A stretch of DNA of 64,000 bases, taken from Acidobacteriota bacterium. Lineage in GTDB: Bacteria; Acidobacteriota; Vicinamibacteria; Vicinamibacterales; UBA2999. The position numbers were made by a program, and so were the translations under genes. Location of the stretch: contig JAGNJW010000012.1 in NCBI GenBank assembly GCA_018000455.1, positions 83,660 to 147,659 of the forward strand, read 5' to 3'. Shown one piece after another: positions 33,360 to 42,115 of this stretch (positions are counted from its first letter, which is position 1; each line of letters starts with the position of its first letter). The notes beneath the pieces are model-generated. The model worked only from the letters and a program-made list of their open reading frames with translations, was not told the DNA's origin and searched no databases.

Positions 33360-36300
33360 ATGTCGGTTTTCCGCAAGAAGCTCATTGAAGTGGCGCTGCC
33401 CCTTGAGGCCATCAACAAGGCGTCAGTCAGGGAAGGCTACATCTATCGAGGCAATCCATCAGCGCTGCATAAGTGGTGGGCTCAACGGCCGTTGGCGGCG
33501 GCGAGAGCCGTCATTTTCGCGCAGATGGTGGACGACCCGTCAAGTTACGTGGGCGTCCTCCGTCAGGATTCGAAGCTGCGCCGAAAGGCCGAGAGCCTGC
33601 TGAAACAGAAATTGAAGGTTTGGCACGAGGCACGCGCGCTTGCGAAGAAGGTCGAAGGGACCAAGCTTCAGGGGCCTGAATCCGGGCCAGAACCCACGTT
33701 GGATGACGTCCTTGCTGACGAGGAACGTCAGCGCCTGTTCCGCATCATCGAAGAACTTGTGAAGTGGGAGAACACCACCAACGAGACAGTGCTTCAATCG
33801 GCCCGCGACGAGATCTGGCAGAGCTGGCGCCGGGCGTGTGTTGACAACGCGGGAGATCCACGGGCCAAGGAACTGTTCGACCGAAACAGGCTGCCGGCGT
33901 TTCACGACCCGTTCGCCGGTGGCGGGGCGCTGCCGCTCGAGGCTCAGAGGCTCGGGCTCAAAAGCTACGCCAGCGACCTGAACCCGGTGGCGGTGCTGAT
34001 CAACAAGGCGATGCTGGAGTTCCCGCCCAGGTTTGCCGGGAAGCCGCCGGTGAACTCCGAGACACGCAGGGAGAAGTCGCTAATCGCTCGCGGGTGGGAG
34101 GGCGCGCAGGGTCTCGCCGAGGACGTACGCTATTACGGCCAGTGGATGCGCGAGGAGGCCGTAAATCGGATCGGGCACCTCTACCCAGACGTCGAGGTCA
34201 ACGTCGAGATGGCGGAGGCGCGGCCTGACCTGAAGCCCTACGTCGGCCGCAAGCTCACCGTGATCGCGTGGCTCTGGGCGCGCACGGTGAAGAGCCCGAA
34301 CCCGGCCTTCGCCAAGGTGGACGTGCCACTCGCCTCGACATTCATGCTTTCCACCAAGGCGGGCAAGGAGGCGTATGTCGATCCGGTGATCGACGACGGC
34401 GGGTACTGCTTCACTGTGAAGGTTGGTAAGCCCAAGGATGCGGACAGAACGAAACGGGGCACCAAGGCCGGAGGCAGCGGTAGCAACTTTCTCTGTCTGA
34501 TGTCCGGGACGCCGATGCCGTTCGAGTACCTGCGATCCGAGGCCAAGGAAGGACGCATGGGGGCGCGCCTGATGGCAATTGTCGCCGAGGGAGACCGCGG
34601 GAGGGTCTATCTGTCGCCGACCCCGGAGATGGAAGCCGTTGCGTTCAGCGCGAGACCGGTCGACGCGCCGGACACCGATCTACCCGCGAAAGCGCTGGGA
34701 TTCCGAGTGCAGGAATACGGCATGACCAAGTGGCGCGACCTATTCACGCCCCGCCAGCTCGTAGCGCTGACGACCTTCTCCGACTTGGTGAACGAGGTGC
34801 GCGAGCGGGTGAGCCGCGACGCTGTTATGTCCGGTGTCGCGGCCGATACAAGGCCGCTGCGTGATGGCGGCGCCGGCGCGGCCGCCTACGCTGAAGCGGT
34901 ATCTGTCTACCTAGCGTTCTCTCAGGACAAGGCTTGCGAGTACGGTTGCACGATCGTTCCTTGGTACAGCAAGGAGGACCGCCCCAAAGGACTCTTCGCG
35001 CGGCAAGCAATCCCGATGGTCTGGGACTTTGCGGAGGTGAACCCGCTTAGCGACATTGGCGGGAGCCTCTCAAAGTCTGTCGAGATCGTAGCCGGTGCTC
35101 TTGCTGGATGCGCTGCTGACGGTCCGGCTGGAGCAGGACACCAGCGAGATGCAGTGCGCACAGATCTAGCAGACGGGGCGCTCGTATCTACCGACCCACC
35201 GTACTACGACAACATCGGCTACGCTGACCTGTCCGACTTTTTCTACGTGTGGCTGCGGCGTTCCCTCCGTCCCGTCTTTCCCGATCTATTCGCAACGCTC
35301 GCCGTGCCCAAAGCCGAGGAGCTGGTAGCGACGCCCTACCGCCATGGCAGCACGGAGATGGCCGAGACCTTCTTCCTCGATGGCATGACCCAGGCGATGC
35401 ATCGCCTCGCCCACGAGACGCATCCGGCTTTTCCCGTCACCATCTACTACGCCTTCAAACAGTCGGAGAGCGACGAAGAGCAGGGCACCGCCAGCACTGG
35501 CTGGGACACGTTTCTCGCAGCCGTCATTGAGGCAGGTTTCGCCATTAGCGGCACCTGGCCGATCCGCACCGAACGGGGCGCAAGATCGGTTGGCCTGGGC
35601 ACTAATGCCTTGGCTTCGAGCATCATCCTCGTCTGCCGCCTGCGGGAGGTGAACGCCCCTACCGTGACGCGCCGCGAGTTCGTCACCAAACTCAAGGCCG
35701 ACTTGCCTATGGCTCTCGCCCACCTCCAGCGCGGCAACATCGCGCCGGTTGACCTCGCGCAGGCAGCTATCGGCCCCGGCATGGCCGTTTACACCCGCTA
35801 CGCCAAGGTGCTCGACGCCGAGGGCAAGCCGCTCAGCGTGCGCGAAGCGCTGGCCCTCATCAACCAGACCCTCGACGAGGCGCTTGCCGAGCAGGAAGGC
35901 GACTTCGATGCAGACAGCCGTTGGGCACTCACGTGGTTCGAGCAGTCGGGCTTCGATGAAGGTGAGTACGGTGTGGCCGAGCAGCTCTCCAAGTCCAAGA
36001 ACACGAGTGTCGCTGGCATGGGTGAGGCCGGCATCGTCGAATCGAAGCGGGGCAAGGTGCGGCTGCTCAGGCCCGACGAACTGCCCGAGGACTGGGACCC
36101 TGCATCTGACGCCCGCCTGACGGCTTGGGAGATCGTTCACCAACTGATTCGTGTTCTGGCCTCTGGCGGAGAGACCGCGGCAGCAGACTTGGTGGCGAAG
36201 ATCGGCGCTAGGGCCGAGATTGGCCGCGAGCTGGCGTACAGGCTCTACACAATGTGCGAGCGGAAGAAGCGTTCGACTGAAGCGCTGGCATACAACGGGC

Positions 36301-36392
36301 TCGTGCAGAGCTGGCCAGAGATCACGCGCCAGGCTCGCGAAAGCACGCAAACCAGACAGCCGGAACCGGTCGATCTGTTCGGTCGAGAGTAG
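33360..36392 (+). CDS. DUF1156-containing DNA methyltransferase
   Basis: 1010 residues. DUF1156 is at the N-terminus (VALPLEAINKASVREGYIYR, then HKWWAQRPLAAARAVIFAQM). The SAM-binding loop FHDPFAGGGALPLEAQRLGL is near residue 184 and the catalytic motif STDPPYYDNIGYADLSDFFY near 610. The order (SAM motif before catalytic motif with a long insert) suits a large modification methyltransferase. It most likely methylates the host DNA, an amino-group methylation to judge from DPPY, so that the helicase/nuclease partners spare it. It is 12 bp after the DUF932 gene and 12 bp before the DUF499 gene. Confidence 0.92.
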   Translation: MSVFRKKLIEVALPLEAINKASVREGYIYRGNPSALHKWWAQRPLAAARAVIFAQMVDDPSSYVGVLRQDSKLRRKAESLLKQKLKVWHEARALAKKVEGTKLQGPESGPEPTLDDVLADEERQRLFRIIEELVKWENTTNETVLQSARDEIWQSWRRACVDNAGDPRAKELFDRNRLPAFHDPFAGGGALPLEAQRLGLKSYASDLNPVAVLINKAMLEFPPRFAGKPPVNSETRREKSLIARGWEGAQGLAEDVRYYGQWMREEAVNRIGHLYPDVEVNVEMAEARPDLKPYVGRKLTVIAWLWARTVKSPNPAFAKVDVPLASTFMLSTKAGKEAYVDPVIDDGGYCFTVKVGKPKDADRTKRGTKAGGSGSNFLCLMSGTPMPFEYLRSEAKEGRMGARLMAIVAEGDRGRVYLSPTPEMEAVAFSARPVDAPDTDLPAKALGFRVQEYGMTKWRDLFTPRQLVALTTFSDLVNEVRERVSRDAVMSGVAADTRPLRDGGAGAAAYAEAVSVYLAFSQDKACEYGCTIVPWYSKEDRPKGLFARQAIPMVWDFAEVNPLSDIGGSLSKSVEIVAGALAGCAADGPAGAGHQRDAVRTDLADGALVSTDPPYYDNIGYADLSDFFYVWLRRSLRPVFPDLFATLAVPKAEELVATPYRHGSTEMAETFFLDGMTQAMHRLAHETHPAFPVTIYYAFKQSESDEEQGTASTGWDTFLAAVIEAGFAISGTWPIRTERGARSVGLGTNALASSIILVCRLREVNAPTVTRREFVTKLKADLPMALAHLQRGNIAPVDLAQAAIGPGMAVYTRYAKVLDAEGKPLSVREALALINQTLDEALAEQEGDFDADSRWALTWFEQSGFDEGEYGVAEQLSKSKNTSVAGMGEAGIVESKRGKVRLLRPDELPEDWDPASDARLTAWEIVHQLIRVLASGGETAAADLVAKIGARAEIGRELAYRLYTMCERKKRSTEALAYNGLVQSWPEITRQARESTQTRQPEPVDLFGRE

Positions 36393-36404
36393 CGCACCCT
36401 CATC

Positions 36405-39400
36405 ATGGCGATTACCAACCACGAACGCGTCGGGAAGGCCCTGGAAGCCCTGAGGACTGGGCTGTTTCCGTTCATCGAACGCGAGCTCAAGAATGCGTAT
36501 CAAGACAAGGCGGACGCTCAGGCACGGATGCTGATGGGCGACGATCGCCTCCTGGCGAACAAGCCGGTTTCTGAGTGGGACATCGCGGCGTTGCTGAAGC
36601 TGATGTGGGAGTCGTGGAACGCCGTGTTTCGGAAGACCCTCGGCCCCGCTCACCGCAGCTTGCTCTCGGAACTGCGGGACCACCGGAACCGGTGGGCCCA
36701 CCAGGAGACATTCACGAGCGACGACGCCTACCGGGCGCTCGACTCGTCCTCGCGTCTACTCGCGGCCGTGTCAGCACCGCAGGCCGACGACCTCGAGAAG
36801 ATGAAGACCGAGCTGTTGCGTCTGAGGTTCGACGAACAGGTGCGCGGCGAGAAGCGCAAGAGCGCGGGCACGGCTATCGAGAGTGCCGGCGTGAGCGGCC
36901 TCAAGCCCTGGCGCGAGGTGGTCACACCCCACAGGGACGTGGCCAGCGGACGCTACCAGCAGGCCGAGTTCGCGGCGGATCTGTGGCAGGTGCACCTGGG
37001 CGAGGGCGGCGACGAGTACAAGAACCCGGTCGAGTTCTTCCGTCGCACCTACCTCACGGAGAGTCTGAAGAGCATGCTCGTGGGCGCCGTGCGACGCCTG
37101 TCGGGCCAGGGCGGCGACCCGGTGGTGCAGCTCCAGACCAACTTCGGGGGCGGCAAGACCCACTCGATGCTGGCGCTGTACCACATGTGCTCTGGCGCCA
37201 AGGCGTCGGAGCTGGTGGGTATCGACGCCGTGTTGCGGGAGGCCGGTGCCTCCACGTTGCCCAAGGCGCAACCGGTCGTGCTCGTGGGCAACAAGATCTC
37301 ACCCGGCAATCCGTCCACGAAGCCTGACGGAACGGTCGTGAAGACGCTGTGGGGCGAGCTGGCCTGGCAGCTCGGGGGCAAGAAGGCGTTCGAGCGGGTG
37401 AGGGCCGACGACGAGCACGCCACCAGCCCGGGCGACGTGCTGCGCGAGCTGTTCAACGAATACGGACCCTGCCTGATCCTGATCGACGAGTGGGTGGCCT
37501 ACGCGCGCCAGCTTCACGACCAAAGCGACCTTCCGGCCGGCGGGTTCGAGACGCAGTTCACCTTCGCTCAGGTGCTCACGGAATCCGCGAAGCTGGCGAA
37601 GAACTGCCTGCTGGTGATCAGTCTGCCCGCGTCTGACACAGCGGGCTCGCCGCACACGCAGGCGGACGACATCGAGGTGGGTGGCGTGCGTGGCCGCGAA
37701 GCCCTGGACCGGCTGCGCAACGTGGTGGGCCGCGTGGAGTCGTCGTGGCGGCCGGCCAGCGCTGAAGAGGGCTTCGAAATCGTCCGTAGGCGGCTGTTCG
37801 AGCCGATGACTGATCCCGATCAGTTCAAAGACCGCGACGTGGTCGCGCGCGCCTTCGGCGACCTGTACCGCAACCAGCACGCGGAGTTCCCGCCCGAGTG
37901 CCGGGGGGCAGACTACGAGACACGGATCAAGGCCGCGTACCCCATCCACCCGGAGATTTTCGACCGGCTCTACACCGACTGGTCCACGCTGGTGAAGTTC
38001 CAGCGCACCCGCGGTGTGCTGCGCCTCATGGCCGCTGTGATTCACAGCCTGTGGGAGAAGGGCGACCGGAACCCGCTCATCCTGCCGGCCAATATCTCCA
38101 TCGACGAACCGCGGGTGCAGTTCGAGCTGACGCGCTACCTGTCAGACAACTGGGTGCCGGTGATTTCGAGGGATGTGGACGGCCCGGGTTCGCTGCCGCT
38201 ACAGATCGACGGCGACCAGCCCAACCTGGGCAAATACGCCGCCTGCCGGCGCGTGGCCCGCACCATCTACATGGGGTCTGCGCCTACGGCGTCCGCCGCG
38301 CACCGGGGCATCGAAGACCGGCGCGTGAAGCTTGGCTGCGTGATGCCGGGCGAGTCGCCGGCCATCTTCGGCGACGCCTTGCGGCGCCTGGCGGGCGCAG
38401 CCACCTACCTGTATCAGGACGGCCCGCGCTACTGGTACTCGACCCAGCCTACCGTGACGAAACTGGCGGAGGACCGCGCCGAGCAGCTCAAGCGCGATTC
38501 CGACAAGGTGGTGGAGGAGATCCACCGGCGGCTCAGGATTGACCTTCGCACGAAGGGGCCCTTCGACCGTGTGCACGACCTGCCGCGCAATTCGCAGGAA
38601 GTGCCAGACGACCCGGACGCGCGACTGGTCGTGATGAGCGTTGACCAGCCGTACACCCGGGAGGATGGCAGCCTCGCGGCGGCCGCCGCGCGCGACATGT
38701 TCGAGATGCGGGGCAACACCCCGCGCCTCTACCGCAACGCCTTGGTGTTCCTTGCCGCCGACAAGGTGCGGCTCCAGGACCTTGACGAGGCCACGCGCCG
38801 CTATCTGGCGTGGAAGTCCATCCTGGCCGAGCAGGTCGAGTTGAACCTCGACCCACAGCAAGTGGCGCAGGCCGAGACGCAGAAGTCGAATGCAGACAGC
38901 GCAGTGACGGCGCGTCTGCCTGAGACGTATCAGTGGCTGCTCGTGCCCACGCAATCGTCGCCGGCGGCCCCGGTGGAGATTCAGGCCACGCGCCTGTCTG
39001 GCAGCGAGGCCTTGGCGGTTCGGGCAAGCAAGAAGCTGATCAAGGACGAACTGCTGCTGCCCAGCTTCGCGCCGTCGCGCCTGCGGATGGAGCTGGACAG
39101 GATTCCGCTGTGGCCCGACGACCACGTGGGGGTGAAGCAGCTCGCGGAGCATTTCGCACGCTACGTCTACCTGCCGAGGCTATCTGGGCCCGAGGTGTTG
39201 CTCGAGTCCGTGCGCAGGGGCGTGGAGCTGATCACCTGGGAGCACGACGCATTCGCGTTCGCCGCCAGCTACGACGAGGAGGCAGGGCGATACCGCGAAC
39301 TGCGGGCCGGACAGGTGGTGTCTGTGGGTGCTGGCAACCCCGTTGGGCTGCTGGTGAAGCCGGTTGTGGCACGCCGGCAGATTGACGCCGAGAACAGCGC

Positions 39401-39749
39401 CAAGCCCGCCAACGGACCTGGCGGAGTTGCAGAGCCTGGTGGCTCTGGTGCCGATGGGCCCGGCCCGGCTCCCGGTGGCGGTCCGGGCGGCAATGTGGGT
39501 CCCAAGGCCGCGTTGCCGAAGCGATTCCACGGGTCGGTGACGCTCGACGCCACGCGCGTCGGCCGCGACGCCAGCCGCATCGCGGAAGAAGTGATTGCGC
39601 ATTTGGCCGGTCTGGTCGCTGCGAAGGTCACGGTGACCCTTGAGATCGAGGCGGAGGTGCCGTCCGGCGCGCCGGAGAACGTCGTGCGGACGGTGACCGA
39701 GAATGCCCGCACGTTGAAGTTCTCGCACCAGGCGTTCGAGAAGGACTGA
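36405..39749 (+). CDS. Swt1-type HEPN plus DUF499 ATPase
   Basis: 1114 residues. The N-terminal ~115 residues form a Swt1-like HEPN domain with the motif RNRWAHQ (residues 94-100), which keeps the Arg and His of RX4-6H. The DUF499 P-loop ATPase follows: Walker A LQTNFGGGKTHSMLALYHM near 246 and Walker B CLILIDEWVAYARQL near 355. A Gly/Pro-rich linker near 1000-1035 precedes a C-terminal domain (KRFHGSVTLDATRVGRDASR). DUF499 proteins accompany DUF1156 methyltransferases in defence islands. It may be a sensor ATPase with an RNase or partner-binding HEPN arm. Confidence 0.9.
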   Translation: MAITNHERVGKALEALRTGLFPFIERELKNAYQDKADAQARMLMGDDRLLANKPVSEWDIAALLKLMWESWNAVFRKTLGPAHRSLLSELRDHRNRWAHQETFTSDDAYRALDSSSRLLAAVSAPQADDLEKMKTELLRLRFDEQVRGEKRKSAGTAIESAGVSGLKPWREVVTPHRDVASGRYQQAEFAADLWQVHLGEGGDEYKNPVEFFRRTYLTESLKSMLVGAVRRLSGQGGDPVVQLQTNFGGGKTHSMLALYHMCSGAKASELVGIDAVLREAGASTLPKAQPVVLVGNKISPGNPSTKPDGTVVKTLWGELAWQLGGKKAFERVRADDEHATSPGDVLRELFNEYGPCLILIDEWVAYARQLHDQSDLPAGGFETQFTFAQVLTESAKLAKNCLLVISLPASDTAGSPHTQADDIEVGGVRGREALDRLRNVVGRVESSWRPASAEEGFEIVRRRLFEPMTDPDQFKDRDVVARAFGDLYRNQHAEFPPECRGADYETRIKAAYPIHPEIFDRLYTDWSTLVKFQRTRGVLRLMAAVIHSLWEKGDRNPLILPANISIDEPRVQFELTRYLSDNWVPVISRDVDGPGSLPLQIDGDQPNLGKYAACRRVARTIYMGSAPTASAAHRGIEDRRVKLGCVMPGESPAIFGDALRRLAGAATYLYQDGPRYWYSTQPTVTKLAEDRAEQLKRDSDKVVEEIHRRLRIDLRTKGPFDRVHDLPRNSQEVPDDPDARLVVMSVDQPYTREDGSLAAAAARDMFEMRGNTPRLYRNALVFLAADKVRLQDLDEATRRYLAWKSILAEQVELNLDPQQVAQAETQKSNADSAVTARLPETYQWLLVPTQSSPAAPVEIQATRLSGSEALAVRASKKLIKDELLLPSFAPSRLRMELDRIPLWPDDHVGVKQLAEHFARYVYLPRLSGPEVLLESVRRGVELITWEHDAFAFAASYDEEAGRYRELRAGQVVSVGAGNPVGLLVKPVVARRQIDAENSAKPANGPGGVAEPGGSGADGPGPAPGGGPGGNVGPKAALPKRFHGSVTLDATRVGRDASRIAEEVIAHLAGLVAAKVTVTLEIEAEVPSGAPENVVRTVTENARTLKFSHQAFEKD

Positions 39750-39773
39750 TTCGCTCCCGTTCCCCAGGAGGCA

Positions 39774-40016
39774 ATGCCCGTGGCTCACGACGTCAGGTTC
39801 AGCGTTCCAGAGCGTCCGCTCGCTCACGCAGACGTGGAATTCAACGTTTACGACGACAACGGGAAGTTCGGTACCCTTCGCGTGTCTAAGGGGGCTGTTG
39901 TGTGGTTCCCATACGACGGCAAGGTTGGCCGCAAGTTGGGCTGGGGGCAACTCCACAGGCTGTTCGAGCAGAACGGCAAGATGCAGGAGCGCCGTAAGCG
40001 CGCCAAGCGCGAATGA
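39774..40016 (+). CDS. Small conserved protein of the DUF499/DUF1156 module
   Basis: 80 residues, compact beta-rich sequence (VRFSVPERPLAHADVEFNVY, then KFGTLRVSKGAVVWFP and LGWGQLHRLFEQNGKM) ending in a basic tail. Proteins of this size and look occur next to defence ATPases, but I cannot name a family. Its stop overlaps the kinase start by 4 bp (ATGA), so it is translated together with the kinase and may be its cofactor or substrate. Confidence 0.65.
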   Translation: MPVAHDVRFSVPERPLAHADVEFNVYDDNGKFGTLRVSKGAVVWFPYDGKVGRKLGWGQLHRLFEQNGKMQERRKRAKRE

Positions 40017-42079
40017 ATATCGGCGAAGCGCTCGTCGGCCAGCTAGTTGATGGCCGATATCGCCTCGTGCGCTTGCTCGGGGAGGGTGCCTTCGGCCTGG
40101 TGTTCGAGGCCGAGCACGTCGTCGGGACGCAAGTCTTGGCCCGAGTAGCGGTCAAGCTCCTCCGACACCGCATCGGTGGCGATACCGCGCAGTACGCCGA
40201 GTTGCAGCGCGGGCTACAGCTGAATCACGCGAACGTCGTCCGCTGCTACTCCGTTGGGGATTCAGGCGTGCGCCTCAATGGCCGTACCGTGTCGATCTTG
40301 TTCGTGGCGATGGAACTGGCCGCGTCGACGCTCGAGGAGCGCCTGAAGCAGTCACGACTCGGTCACGGGGACGCGTCCACGCTAGCCGCAGATGTGGCGT
40401 CTGGCCTCGCGTATCTTCAAGAACAGCAAGTCTCGCACCGCGATATCAAGCCATCGAACGTCCTACTCGTCGGCGGCCGGTGGAAGATCAGTGACTTCGG
40501 CGTCTCGGCACCGCTCGATGACGGGCAGACTGCAGTGGCAGGTGCGGCCGGCACGCTGGCGTATCAACCGCCCGAGTCGCTCGAAGACAAGGTGTCGCCT
40601 GTTGGCGATAGCTGGTCGTTCGGCGCGATGCTGCTCGAGGCCCTCACCGGCCAGTTGCCATTCGACGCCTCGACGCGAGGGGAGTGGCTGTATCTGCTGA
40701 AGACCGCCGAGCCTAAGATTCCACCCGGCCTTCCCGCACCGTTCGACAGGATCGTCGAGGGATGCCTGAGACGCGACCGCACCGACCGGCTGTCTCCGCG
40801 ACAAGTGTTAGACCTGCTGCACGCGCAGCGTGCTACAGCTGAGCCTCAGACCAAGGCCTACAGTGTGGTCGCCCCAACTGGAGGGCACTACGAATCGGTT
40901 GTTGAAGCCGTTCGCAGGGCGGCTCCATGGAGCCGCGTCCTCGTGAAGCCTGGCACGTACGTCGGAAGTGTCGTTCTCGATAAGCCGTTGGAGCTGATTG
41001 CGCTCGGGGCGTCGGCGGACGTCGTCATTGATGGCGGGGACGAACCGGCTCTGGTCGTGGACACCGCCGATGGAATGGTGCGCGGCTTCACGTTCGTTAC
41101 GTCTGGGGCTGCAGTCACGGGTAAGGCGGTAGTAGAGATCAGATCGGGCCAGTCGGTCGTCGACCTTTGCGAGGTGCGCACGGCGGCAAAGCCATGCCTC
41201 TTTGTATGGGGCCGCGATGCACGTCCAGTCGTGCGCCGTTGTCGTTTCATTGGCGGTCGCCACGAGGGGGTGGTATTCGCTGAGGGCGCAGAGGGCGTTC
41301 TCGACAGCTGTGAGATGCGGTCCGCTCCTCGCGCCGGGGTAGCCATACGTGACAAGGCCAATCCTCTGCTGCGCAGGTGCCAGATCGTCGAGCCTGGCTT
41401 TCGCGGCCTGCACGCCGGCGACAAGGGCCGAGGCGTCGTGGAAGACTGCCGGATCGACGGGGGCACTGGACCCGCGATTGAGCTGGCTCGCGACTGTCAG
41501 GTAATTCTCCGGCGGGTGCAGGTGACAGCGGGCGGGGACGTAGGCGTTCAGGCCAACGGCGGCGCAAAGGCGATTGTCGCGGACTGCATCATTACGGCTC
41601 CGGAGGGACGCGACTGGAAGCTCGCTAACGGGCATCAGGTGCAGAGGCTATGGACCAGCAGCCGAGTCGCTGTTGCCGAACCGGTGCTCGCGGAGCATGC
41701 GGCAGAAGCCACCGCTCCCGAGACGTCCTTAGCGCCGATTCAGAGTCGTCGCGGGGCAAGCGCGGCGGCGGGACTGCGCCTGCTCGGCGAGGATCGGTTT
41801 GTAGCGTTCCTCGCTGCCGCCGAGGCAACGGATGAGTACCGCATCGGTAGGGACTTCAAGCGCCAGGTCTCGGACGGACGGTCAGTCGAGTCGCTGCTGC
41901 TGGAGGGCGACGAGTTTGGATTCGTGCTCGAGGTGCGCGCCTCCGGGCCTCGGACGTTTCAAATTGACTTCGGCCACCTTCGCGGCGAGATGGCAGGCGC
42001 AGGATGCATCTGGGACGTCTCCTTCGGTCCGGCTGGAGCGGTTGAGGGGATCTGGCGACACAGCGTGTGGCTGGTATGA
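40013..42079 (+). CDS. Ser/Thr protein kinase fused to a right-handed beta-helix
   Basis: 688 residues. The Hanks-type kinase is complete: glycine loop LLGEGAFGLVFEAEH (residues 21-35), catalytic Lys48 in VAVKLL, HRDIKPSN at 142-149 and DFG at 161-163. Residues ~285-535 are parallel beta-helix repeats (VVRRCRFIGG, GVLDSCEMRSA, LLRRCQIVEPG, VVEDCRIDGG), the fold of carbohydrate- or phage-fibre-binding proteins. A ~100-residue C-terminal domain follows. No transmembrane helix is seen, so it is cytoplasmic. It could sense a ligand through the helix and phosphorylate partners or translation factors during infection. Confidence 0.85.
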   Translation: MNIGEALVGQLVDGRYRLVRLLGEGAFGLVFEAEHVVGTQVLARVAVKLLRHRIGGDTAQYAELQRGLQLNHANVVRCYSVGDSGVRLNGRTVSILFVAMELAASTLEERLKQSRLGHGDASTLAADVASGLAYLQEQQVSHRDIKPSNVLLVGGRWKISDFGVSAPLDDGQTAVAGAAGTLAYQPPESLEDKVSPVGDSWSFGAMLLEALTGQLPFDASTRGEWLYLLKTAEPKIPPGLPAPFDRIVEGCLRRDRTDRLSPRQVLDLLHAQRATAEPQTKAYSVVAPTGGHYESVVEAVRRAAPWSRVLVKPGTYVGSVVLDKPLELIALGASADVVIDGGDEPALVVDTADGMVRGFTFVTSGAAVTGKAVVEIRSGQSVVDLCEVRTAAKPCLFVWGRDARPVVRRCRFIGGRHEGVVFAEGAEGVLDSCEMRSAPRAGVAIRDKANPLLRRCQIVEPGFRGLHAGDKGRGVVEDCRIDGGTGPAIELARDCQVILRRVQVTAGGDVGVQANGGAKAIVADCIITAPEGRDWKLANGHQVQRLWTSSRVAVAEPVLAEHAAEATAPETSLAPIQSRRGASAAAGLRLLGEDRFVAFLAAAEATDEYRIGRDFKRQVSDGRSVESLLLEGDEFGFVLEVRASGPRTFQIDFGHLRGEMAGAGCIWDVSFGPAGAVEGIWRHSVWLV

Positions 42080-42115
42080 GGCGACGACGCCCGACGAGGC
42101 GAGAGGGACCACAAG

